Shown piece after piece: positions 1 to 5,826 of a stretch of 5,826 bases of DNA. Position 1 is the stretch's first letter, and every line of letters starts with the position of its first letter. The notes beneath the pieces are model-generated. The model was not told the DNA's origin. It made no database searches and saw only the letters and a list, made by a program, of their open reading frames with translations. The translations under genes and the position numbers were made by a program. The DNA comes from Ferruginibacter sp. (lineage in GTDB: Bacteria; Bacteroidota; Bacteroidia; Chitinophagales; Chitinophagaceae). The stretch covers positions 1 through 5,826 of the forward strand of contig VERM01000111.1 in NCBI GenBank assembly GCA_018882645.1. The letters are read 5' to 3'.

Positions 1-408
1 CATCAGAATCATCGCATAGATGATAAAAGCCAAAAGAACATTGACAATGATACCTCCCAACATGATGATAAGACGTTGCCAGGCCGGCTTGCTTCTGAAT
101 TCCCAGGGCTGCGGATCTTTTTTTAACTGTTCTTTGTCCATACTCTCATCAACCATCCCTGAAATTTTAACGTACCCGCCGAGTGGAAGCCATCCGATTC
201 CATACTCCGTATCGCCAACTTTCTTTTTTACCAGAGAAAACCAAGGATCAAAAAACAAATAGAATTTTTCTACACGACAACCGAACATTCTAGCAGTAAT
301 GTAATGCCCAAACTCATGAAGAATCACTAAGATGGAAAGAGACAAAATCAACTGAGCTGCTTTAAGACCCACACTAGACCATTCAATTGAAAGCAACATT
401 ATGTTCAT
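1..408 (-). CDS. rseP: RseP-type site-2 protease (RIP metalloprotease, M50), N-terminal part
   Basis: This is the first 136 codons of a zinc-dependent intramembrane protease; the rest lies beyond the left edge. Translation of the minus strand shows a hydrophobic first membrane segment (about residues 14-32) running into the M50 zinc motif HEFGH at residues 31-35, where the two histidines bind zinc and the glutamate is catalytic. It continues with the conserved stretch IGWLPLGGYVKISGM (about 71-85). A second hydrophobic segment starts near residue 112 (LIIMLGGIIVNVLLAF). The PDZ domain and the second zinc-ligand motif (LDG type) would be in the missing part. Family members cut membrane-anchored substrates such as anti-sigma factors within the bilayer; the substrate here is unknown. 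I chose the ATG at 406-408. An in-frame ATG three codons later (397-399) is an alternative, and neither has a strong ribosome binding site. The gene follows dxr by 44 bp on the same strand, the usual Bacteroidota arrangement, so the two are probably co-transcribed. Confidence 0.95.
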   Translation of the reverse strand, partial: MNIMLLSIEWSSVGLKAAQLILSLSILVILHEFGHYITARMFGCRVEKFYLFFDPWFSLVKKKVGDTEYGIGWLPLGGYVKISGMVDESMDKEQLKKDPQPWEFRSKPAWQRLIIMLGGIIVNVLLAFIIYAMILM

Positions 409-452
409 GATAGCTATTTAAGTTATGTAAAGTAAAAAATCAGGGGCAAGGT

Positions 453-1622
453 TTATATTTTCATCAAAGATGCAGCAAAGTTACGCGCCTCCCCATCACT
501 GTCAAAATATTCCTGCAATGATGGTTTTTCAATAAAAGCAATTGCAGCCATTGTTTTTTCTACAACTGCCGTTATATCCAAAAAACCAATTCTGTTTTTC
601 AGGAAAGCCCATACAGCAATTTCATTAGCAGCATTAAGCACACATGGGCAGTTGCCTCCGCGCTGGAGAGCCTCAGTAGCCAATCCTAAATTACGGAACG
701 TTCTATAATCCGGTTCATCAAAATTCAAAACAGGATACTTTTTATAATTGAATCTAGGAAATTCATTTTTAATTCTGCCGGGAAAACCAAGGGCATACTG
801 TATTGGTAGTTTCATATCAGGCAATCCCATCTGAGCTTTGATACTTCCATCCTCAAATTGCACCATACTGTGAATAATACTTTGTGGATGAATGACGACC
901 TCAATCTGATGAGGCTGAAGATTGAACAACCATTTGGCCTCAATCATCTCAAGTCCCTTATTCATCAATGTGGCTGAGTCAATGGTAATTTTGGCTCCCA
1001 TATTCCAGTTGGGATGCTGAAGCGCGTGATCTCTTTTTACATTGACAAGAAAGTTGGGCTTCTTGCCAAAAAATGGACCTCCGCTGGCAGTCAGAATTAT
1101 TTTTTCGATTGGATTTCTAGCCTCTCCTACCAGACATTGAAAAATGGCAGAGTGCTCGCTATCGACAGGAATGATTGGAGACTTATTTTCAATGGCTTTC
1201 TGCATCACTATATCGCCGGCAACTACCAGAGTCTCCTTATTCGCAAGAGCAATTACTTTTCCTTGTTCAACAGCTTTTAGTGTAGGCTTTAACCCAGCAA
1301 AACCAACAATAGCCGCCAACATGATGTCATATGTGTCAAAAGCGGCAACTTCCTCCAAAGCCTCTTCCCCTGCAAAAACTTTAATATCCGTGGATGCCAA
1401 AGCCGTTTTTACATTGTTGTATTTAGTTTCATCCCCGATTACAACGGCGTTTGGATTAAATTCCAATGCCTGCTTGACAAGAAGCTCATCATTCGTCTGA
1501 GCCGTCAATATCTCCACTTCCATATCATCACCATTACCCCTGATAACCTCAAGAGCCTGCGTTCCAATGGAACCGGTTGAGCCAAAAATGGCTATTTTTT
1601 TCTTGGATGATGTGGAAGACAT
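453..1622 (-). CDS. dxr: 1-deoxy-D-xylulose 5-phosphate reductoisomerase
   Basis: This cytosolic enzyme converts 1-deoxy-D-xylulose 5-phosphate to 2-C-methyl-D-erythritol 4-phosphate with NADPH and a divalent metal. It is the committed step of the MEP isoprenoid pathway and the target of fosmidomycin. The 389 residues match the family length (398 in E. coli) and the protein looks intact. The N-terminal Rossmann domain carries GSTGSIG at 14-20 and the conserved ALANKETLV at 125-133. Metal ligands are D154 and E156 in PVDSEH, and E225 in NKGLE (221-225). Substrate-loop features are ASGGPF at 179-184, HPNWNMG at 203-209 with the flap tryptophan W206, and HPQSIIHSMVQFEDGS at 245-260. The C-terminal helical part has LNAANEIAVWAF (329-340). 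All expected catalytic residues are present. The ATG at 1622 gives an N-terminus about ten residues before the glycine loop, as expected. It lies 124 bp downstream of the GH3-family gene and 44 bp upstream of rseP, all on the same strand. Confidence 0.98.
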   Translation of the reverse strand: MSSTSSKKKIAIFGSTGSIGTQALEVIRGNGDDMEVEILTAQTNDELLVKQALEFNPNAVVIGDETKYNNVKTALASTDIKVFAGEEALEEVAAFDTYDIMLAAIVGFAGLKPTLKAVEQGKVIALANKETLVVAGDIVMQKAIENKSPIIPVDSEHSAIFQCLVGEARNPIEKIILTASGGPFFGKKPNFLVNVKRDHALQHPNWNMGAKITIDSATLMNKGLEMIEAKWLFNLQPHQIEVVIHPQSIIHSMVQFEDGSIKAQMGLPDMKLPIQYALGFPGRIKNEFPRFNYKKYPVLNFDEPDYRTFRNLGLATEALQRGGNCPCVLNAANEIAVWAFLKNRIGFLDITAVVEKTMAAIAFIEKPSLQEYFDSDGEARNFAASLMKI

Positions 1623-1746
1623 TTAAATAAAATACAAATATGAATTTAGTTGATTCTGCAAGTTAATACAATAAACATAGAGTTTGAAATTTGATATCAC
1701 AGGCTCTACATCATAATACGTTGTGCATAATGCGAACTTTTTAAAA
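1623..1746 (-). other. 124-bp gap between the GH3-family gene and dxr
   Basis: This AT-rich, non-coding spacer separates the stop of the GH3-family gene from the start of dxr. I see no strong stem-loop followed by a T-run on the minus strand, so there is no convincing intrinsic terminator. On the minus strand, CATATTTG (1635-1642) is one base from the Bacteroidota -7 box TAnnTTTG, but no TTTG lies at the right distance upstream. A dxr promoter here is therefore plausible but unproven. The gap also holds two near-identical 9-mers, CATAATACG (1712-1720) and CATAATGCG (1726-1734), the second inside an imperfect dyad at 1720-1737. Confidence 0.5.
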
Positions 1747-3243
1747 TCAAAGAACCAAAAATGGCTGAAGCCCTTCTGCTATGTTTCTGTCATTAGACAG
1801 GCGGGGCACTTTATTCTGCCCACCCAACTTCCCGATACTCTTCATATAATCTACGAAACCGTTTTTTCGGATTGGGCTGATTTTGAGCCGATCCAATATA
1901 TTACCTCCTATCAAGTCATCATAATACACATTTTTTCTTCGCAGATTATCATCAATCCGAAGTGCAAAACTGTTCATGTTTTCAGGAGTATTTTCAAATT
2001 CAATAAACCATTCATGGTAACTTTTACCCTTATCTGAACTGACATAAGGGGCAACAGTAAATTCTACTAATTTCACCCCGGCATATTCAGCAGCCTCTAA
2101 AATGGACGATTCCACTTCCTCGGAGATAACATGCTCTCCAAATGCTGAAATGTAATGCTTGGTTCTACCAGTCACGATTAAACGATATGGATCTATTGAA
2201 ATAAACTTAACGGTATCACCAATATCGTAAGCCCATAAGCCTGCATTTGTGGAGACAATCATGGCATAATTTTCACCTGTTTTGACATCGCTCAATGATA
2301 GTCTTAAAGGATTTTCTTTACCCAGCTCATTTACCGGTATAAATTCAAAGAAAATTCCGGAGTTCGTATTCAATAACATGCCCGACTGACCAGGCTTATC
2401 CTGAAAAGCAAAAAAACCTTCGCTTGCAGGGAAAAGCTCAATGGTATCCACATGTCTGCCAATACTCTCAATGAGTTTGGCCTTATAAGGCTCATAATTC
2501 ACACCGCCCTGAACCATTACGCTGAAATTAGGAAACAGATCTCCAATCTTTTTCCCGGTTTTTTCAATCAGGCGGTCAAAATACATCTGCATCCATGGCG
2601 GTATACCGCTGATAAGGGTCATGTTTTGATGAATAGTTTCCTCTACAATTTTGGACAACTTGGTTTCCCAGTCTTCTATACAATTCGTCTCATACGATGG
2701 AAGCTGATTAGATCTGAGGTATCTGGGAACATGGTGATTTACAATTCCGCTTAACCTTCCGGTTGCAATGCCACCAAGACGTTCCAATTCAGGTGAGCCA
2801 CTCAGAAAAATCAGCTTGCCGTCGGCGAATGATGTGTTACCGGTCTCAGCCATATAGCACAACAGGGCATTCCTGGCACCATTGATATGATTCGATATCG
2901 AGTCTTTTGAGATTGGAATATATTTTACACCGCTGGTAGTGCCACTGGTTTTGGCGAAATAAAGTGGCTGTCCTTTCCAAAGAACATTGTGTTTCCCTTG
3001 TTTTATTTTATCTATATAAGGCCGGAAAGCTTCGTAATTTCTAATGGGAACGTTTTGAATGAAATCTGAATAGGATTTGATTTGATCAAAGGAATGATCT
3101 TTCCCGAACTCAGTCTTCAATGCTGATTTGATCAAATGATTAAAAATCAATTGTTGGTCTTGTAAAGCATTGTCCATTGATTTCCTGATTTGTTTGTGAA
3201 TCAGACCTGCAAATGGTTTAGCCAAAAAAGACTTAATTTTCAT
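1747..3243 (-). CDS. GH3 auxin-responsive promoter family protein (acyl-adenylate-forming enzyme)
   Basis: This 498-residue protein belongs to the GH3 branch of the ANL adenylating superfamily. In plants these enzymes adenylate carboxylic acids such as jasmonate or auxin and join them to amino acids. The three nucleotide-binding motifs are visible. Motif 1 is the phosphate-loop KTSGTTSGVKYIP (98-110). Motif 2 is FPASEGFF (271-278), like the plant YxASE. Motif 3 is YDIGD (339-343) with VTGRTKHYISAFGEHV downstream (357-372). A C-terminal QNKVPRLSN (476-484) resembles the plant QYKTPR segment, where a lysine sits in the closing lid domain. There is no signal peptide, so it should be cytosolic. 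The length fits bacterial family members and nothing looks broken. The start at 3243 has a well-placed promoter candidate about 20 bp upstream. The substrate, and whether an amino acid is the acceptor, cannot be read from the sequence. Position upstream of dxr on the same strand suggests at most loose co-transcription, since 124 bp separate them. Confidence 0.93.
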   Translation of the reverse strand: MKIKSFLAKPFAGLIHKQIRKSMDNALQDQQLIFNHLIKSALKTEFGKDHSFDQIKSYSDFIQNVPIRNYEAFRPYIDKIKQGKHNVLWKGQPLYFAKTSGTTSGVKYIPISKDSISNHINGARNALLCYMAETGNTSFADGKLIFLSGSPELERLGGIATGRLSGIVNHHVPRYLRSNQLPSYETNCIEDWETKLSKIVEETIHQNMTLISGIPPWMQMYFDRLIEKTGKKIGDLFPNFSVMVQGGVNYEPYKAKLIESIGRHVDTIELFPASEGFFAFQDKPGQSGMLLNTNSGIFFEFIPVNELGKENPLRLSLSDVKTGENYAMIVSTNAGLWAYDIGDTVKFISIDPYRLIVTGRTKHYISAFGEHVISEEVESSILEAAEYAGVKLVEFTVAPYVSSDKGKSYHEWFIEFENTPENMNSFALRIDDNLRRKNVYYDDLIGGNILDRLKISPIRKNGFVDYMKSIGKLGGQNKVPRLSNDRNIAEGLQPFLVL

Positions 3244-3262
3244 TCAGTTCTTCAGATTAAAA

Positions 3263-3293
3263 TAAAAATAATATACCAGTTTAAAAAAGCAAA
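3263..3293 (-). promoter_or_regulatory. Predicted Bacteroidota-type promoter for the GH3-family gene
   Basis: On the minus strand there is TTTG at 3293-3290, a 19-base spacer, and TATTTTTA at 3270-3263. The known Bacteroidota primary sigma factor consensus is TTTG, 19 bases, TAnnTTTG, so only the last base differs. The -7 box ends 19 bases before the start codon, which predicts a short leader, typical of the phylum. The region is very AT-rich, so a chance match is possible. Confidence 0.55.
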
Positions 3294-3445
3294 AGTATTG
3301 AAAATTAAAGGAATATTCAATTGTGATGCAATGTATGAAACCCAGACTGTATCAAAACATTAATTATAGCTTTAAACGGAATTATTGAAAATAGTATAAG
3401 TCAGTCAGAGCAAGAACAGAGATATAGATTAAGAAATTTAATTGT

Positions 3446-3453
3446 TATATTTG
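3446..3453 (+). promoter_or_regulatory. Predicted -7 box of the protease gene promoter
   Basis: TATATTTG is a perfect match to the Bacteroidota -7 consensus TAnnTTTG and lies 22 bases before the ATG of the protease gene, a usual distance. The expected TTTG about 19 bases upstream is absent; 3423-3426 reads TATA. The promoter may therefore be weak, use another sigma factor or need an activator, or the match may be chance. Confidence 0.42.
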
Positions 3454-3475
3454 AAAGATTATTCAACCCACAATT

Positions 3476-3544
3476 ATGAAAAATACACCTGGATTTTGGA
3501 CATTGTTGTTGTGCTTTCTTTTGATGAACCTGAATGCATCTTCT
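3476..3544 (+). other. Signal peptide coding region of the metalloprotease
   Basis: Codons 1-23 encode a short basic start (M-K-N), a Leu/Phe-rich hydrophobic core (about residues 7-19) and a small-residue cleavage site, Ala21-Ser22-Ser23 followed by Gln24. The cysteine at position 13 sits inside the core and is preceded by Leu, so it is not a lipobox. Cleavage by signal peptidase I after Sec export is therefore expected, rather than lipoprotein processing. Confidence 0.85.
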
Positions 3545-5826
3545 CAAAAATTATATTTTAAAAATACAGACGAGAATAATATTCCCAAATCTGGTCTGAC
3601 TCAAACCATAAAGCCTTTAAAATTCAGACCAACATTATGGGATATCAGCAAACTCAATTCTTTCCTGTCCGGACTCCCGAAGGAGAGTGAAATTATCTTC
3701 AAAAGAAATCAGAGTCCAATTTTAGTTTTACCAATGCCAGATGGAAGCAATGCTTCTTTCAGAGTTTGGCAAACCAGTATACAAGAGCCGGGGCTTGAGG
3801 AAAAGTTTCCTGAAATAAAAACATATGCAGGTCAGGGTATCGATGACCCGTACGCTACCATTCGTTTTGACATTACTCCATTCGGATTTCATGCACAAAT
3901 TCTTTCTGTAAATGGAACATGTTACATTGATCCTTATGCAAGAGGGAACAATCAATACCATATTAGTTATAGCCGACTGGACAATCAGAGACAAACCGGC
4001 TTTTCCTGTGTGGTAAAGGAAACTGGTTTACAAAAAAGACCCAGCGGCACAACTGCAGCATCTTGCAGAGGAACCGAACTCACAACATACAGATTGGCAG
4101 TAGCATGTACCGGAGAATATGCCGTAGCAGTTGGAGGCACAACACCTGCACTTTTACATGCAGCTATTGTGACTACAGTCAACAGGGTAGTTGGTGTTTA
4201 TGAAAATGAACTGGCCATCAGATTGATACTTGTTGTCGATAACGACAAGATTGAGTATCTCAATAAAAATACGGATCCATTCAAAGGAAATAATGATGCC
4301 AATACTTTAATTAATGAAAGTCAAACCGTCATAGACAACAATATTGGATCTGCAAATTATGATATCGGCCATACTTTCAGTACGGGTGGAGGTGGACTGG
4401 CCGGACTTGGAGTAGTATGTATTCAAGGGCAGAAAGGGAATGGCATTACAGGCAATCCTTCCCCATTAGGCGACAGTTATGACATCGATTATGTTGCCCA
4501 TGAAATGGGACATCAATTTGGCGCCTCTCACTCTTTCAATACATCTTCCAGCGGATGCGGTTCTGAAAGAGATGGTAACAGTGCTTATGAAGTGGGGGGA
4601 GGAACTTCCATCATGGCTTATGCCGGACTTTGCGGAAGTGATGATATCCAGCCCAATAGTAACCCCTATTTTCACGCTATCAGCTTTGATGAAATCATCA
4701 GCAATATTGAATCTCCTTCAGGATCCTGTGGCTTGATTTCTTCCACAGGAAATACACCGCCAAGAATTACCGGCATGAGTAATAATAATGCTAACATCCC
4801 ATTAAATACCCCTTTTACATTGAATGCTACCGCAACCGATGACGATGGAGATGCTATTACATACAGCTGGGAAGAATGGGATTTAGGCCCTGCCGGAAAC
4901 TGGAGCAGCGGAGCGAATAACACATCTTCCCCTATGTTTAAATCACGTATTCCCAAAACAACAGGCAGTAGAACCTTCCCAACAATCGAAAGAATTATTG
5001 CAAATTATCTGCCATCAACCCCTACACCGGTCGTTGAAGGGTTAAAAGGAGAAACGCTTCCAAAAGTAGGAAGAGCAATTAAATTCAGACTAACGGTAAG
5101 GGATAACCGAGGCGGTGGAGGCGGTGTTGTATCCGGTGGAAGCGGATGCCAATCGGGCTTCTTGAATAATTTTCAAGTAAACGCAATCACCGGCACGGGT
5201 CCATTTATTGTTAAAATCCCGAACGGAGGGGAATCCTGGCCAGGCAATTCCACCCAAACGGTGACATGGAATGTTGCCGGAACAAATGCTGCTCCGATAA
5301 GTACCAGTAATGTAAAAATATCTTTGTCAACTGACGGGGGCTTTACTTATCCTACTATTATTCTTGCATCCACTCCGAACGATGGATCTGAATCCGTAAC
5401 CATACCAAATATACCAACCACTAAAGCTAGAATAAAAATTGAGGCTGTCGATAATGTTTATTTTGATATTTCCAATGGAAATTTTACCATTTCATCCGTG
5501 TCACCAACTTTTAGTTTCACTAACATCAATCCCACGAATGTTATCTGCGGATCATCCTCCGCTTCTGCTACAATAAATACCAACTCTCTTTCAGGATTCT
5601 CAAACCCAATAACATTAAGTGCCAACGGAAATCCTGCAGGCACCAATGTTTCATTTTCCCAAAATCCCGTTAATCCTGGAAACAGCACTTCCATAACTTT
5701 AAACAATACAGACAATCTGACTCCTGGAACTTATAATATAGTAATTACCGGATCCGCAGCAGATGCCACAAACCAATCGGTTACTGCGTCTTTTGTAATA
5801 GCACCGGGCACCGCACCTGTCATAAC
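3476..5826 (+). CDS. Secreted reprolysin-like (M12B-type) zinc metalloprotease with C-terminal beta-sandwich domains, 3' end missing
   Basis: The frame is open from the ATG at 3476 to the window edge, giving at least 783 residues with no stop. Residues 1-23 form a signal peptide: K2, a hydrophobic core at about 7-19, and likely cleavage after ALA-SER-SER (21-23). A propeptide-like region follows to about 195. The catalytic domain starts near residue 203 (TYRLAVACTGEYA) and includes GGGGLAGLG (304-312). It carries the metzincin zinc motif HEMGHQFGASH at 342-352: H342, H346 and H352 bind zinc and E343 is catalytic. The Met-turn SIMAYA has M380. After about 425 comes an Ig/PKD-like domain with DDDGD (455-459) and a Gly-rich RGGGGG stretch near its end. 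Next is a domain opening with NGGESWPG (583-590), like bacterial Ser/Thr-rich adhesive domains, and containing SLSTDGG. A third beta-rich domain starts near 676 and runs off the edge. The protein should act outside the cell. A C-terminal type IX secretion signal is expected from the family but not visible here. The target protein is unknown. Confidence 0.93.
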   Translation, partial: MKNTPGFWTLLLCFLLMNLNASSQKLYFKNTDENNIPKSGLTQTIKPLKFRPTLWDISKLNSFLSGLPKESEIIFKRNQSPILVLPMPDGSNASFRVWQTSIQEPGLEEKFPEIKTYAGQGIDDPYATIRFDITPFGFHAQILSVNGTCYIDPYARGNNQYHISYSRLDNQRQTGFSCVVKETGLQKRPSGTTAASCRGTELTTYRLAVACTGEYAVAVGGTTPALLHAAIVTTVNRVVGVYENELAIRLILVVDNDKIEYLNKNTDPFKGNNDANTLINESQTVIDNNIGSANYDIGHTFSTGGGGLAGLGVVCIQGQKGNGITGNPSPLGDSYDIDYVAHEMGHQFGASHSFNTSSSGCGSERDGNSAYEVGGGTSIMAYAGLCGSDDIQPNSNPYFHAISFDEIISNIESPSGSCGLISSTGNTPPRITGMSNNNANIPLNTPFTLNATATDDDGDAITYSWEEWDLGPAGNWSSGANNTSSPMFKSRIPKTTGSRTFPTIERIIANYLPSTPTPVVEGLKGETLPKVGRAIKFRLTVRDNRGGGGGVVSGGSGCQSGFLNNFQVNAITGTGPFIVKIPNGGESWPGNSTQTVTWNVAGTNAAPISTSNVKISLSTDGGFTYPTIILASTPNDGSESVTIPNIPTTKARIKIEAVDNVYFDISNGNFTISSVSPTFSFTNINPTNVICGSSSASATINTNSLSGFSNPITLSANGNPAGTNVSFSQNPVNPGNSTSITLNNTDNLTPGTYNIVITGSAADATNQSVTASFVIAPGTAPVI

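Larger units (their letters stand above)
3244..3475. other. Divergent intergenic region between the GH3-family gene and the protease gene
   Basis: This 232-bp AT-rich stretch is non-coding in all frames as far as I can see. It should hold the start signals of both flanking genes, which are transcribed away from each other. Each end has one promoter candidate of the Bacteroidota type, listed separately. In the middle (about 3300-3420) I found no stem-loop, RNA gene, repeat or recognisable operator; a short TCAGTCAG duplication near 3402 is too small to interpret. Confidence 0.7.

Noticed and set aside
20..262. Plus-strand open frame of 80 codons
   Set aside because: It lies wholly antisense to the rseP fragment, whose minus-strand translation has the HEFGH motif; the plus-strand product resembles nothing and has no start signals.
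409..452. Possible terminator or separate promoter between dxr and rseP
   Set aside because: No GC-rich stem with a T-run and no promoter match were found; the spacing suits a shared transcript.
1014..1500. Two overlapping plus-strand open frames (1014-1280 and 1144-1500)
   Set aside because: Both lie inside dxr on the opposite strand. Dxr has every expected motif in its own frame, so these are shadows.
1635..1642. CATATTTG on the minus strand as the dxr promoter -7 box
   Set aside because: It differs from TAnnTTTG by one base and ends 12 bases before the dxr ATG, but no TTTG sits about 19 bases upstream (the nearest, CTTG, is 16 away). Not strong enough to list as a promoter.
1723..2037. 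Plus-strand open frame of 104 codons overlapping the 3' end of the GH3-family gene
   Set aside because: Most of it is antisense to conserved GH3 C-terminal coding sequence, and the product has no recognisable feature.
2452..2754. Plus-strand open frame of 100 codons
   Set aside because: Antisense shadow of the central GH3 coding region.
5110..5150. Gly-rich stretch in the protease (GGC GGT GGA GGC GGT and onwards) as a repeat or slippage tract
   Set aside because: The codons vary, so it is not a simple DNA repeat; a Gly-rich turn after VRDNR is usual in this family at the end of the Ig-like domain.
3728..5715. Several minus-strand open frames (3728-3994, 3985-4182, 4466-4675, 4672-4956, 5458-5715) and a plus-strand frame at 4479-4736
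   Set aside because: All lie within the continuous plus-strand metalloprotease frame, which carries the signal peptide, zinc motif and Met-turn; none has independent support.

Overview
The window looks like a chromosomal segment from a member of the Bacteroidota. Three signs support this. Dxr is followed directly by an RseP-type M50 protease. A bacterial GH3-family protein is present. A secreted reprolysin-like metalloprotease of a multidomain type common in this phylum is also present. The DNA is AT-rich, Shine-Dalgarno sequences are weak or absent, and the best promoter candidates fit the Bacteroidota pattern TTTG-N19-TAnnTTTG. I cannot place it more finely with confidence; a Saprospiria- or Chitinophagia-like lineage is only a guess.

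Layout: three genes lie on the minus strand and one on the plus strand. Read in transcription order on the minus strand, they are a GH3-family protein (3243 to 1747), dxr (1622 to 453) and the N-terminal 136 codons of rseP (408 to the left edge). A 232-bp AT-rich intergenic region (3244-3475) separates them from a divergent plus-strand gene. That gene starts at 3476 and stays open to the right edge at 5826. It encodes at least 783 residues of a secreted, zinc-dependent M12B/reprolysin-like protease with beta-sandwich domains after the catalytic domain. It is the largest gene in the window, and its 3' end is missing.

Function: dxr (second step of the MEP isoprenoid pathway) and rseP (intramembrane site-2 protease) are 44 bp apart and probably co-transcribed, as in other Bacteroidota. 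The GH3 protein is predicted to adenylate a carboxylic acid and probably conjugate it; its substrate is not evident. The protease is an exported enzyme and probably a type IX secretion cargo, but the C-terminal sorting domain that would show this lies outside the window. I saw no RNA gene, mobile element, CRISPR array or large repeat, and no clear sign of a wholly new system. The most open questions are the substrate of the GH3 enzyme and the target and secretion route of the protease.
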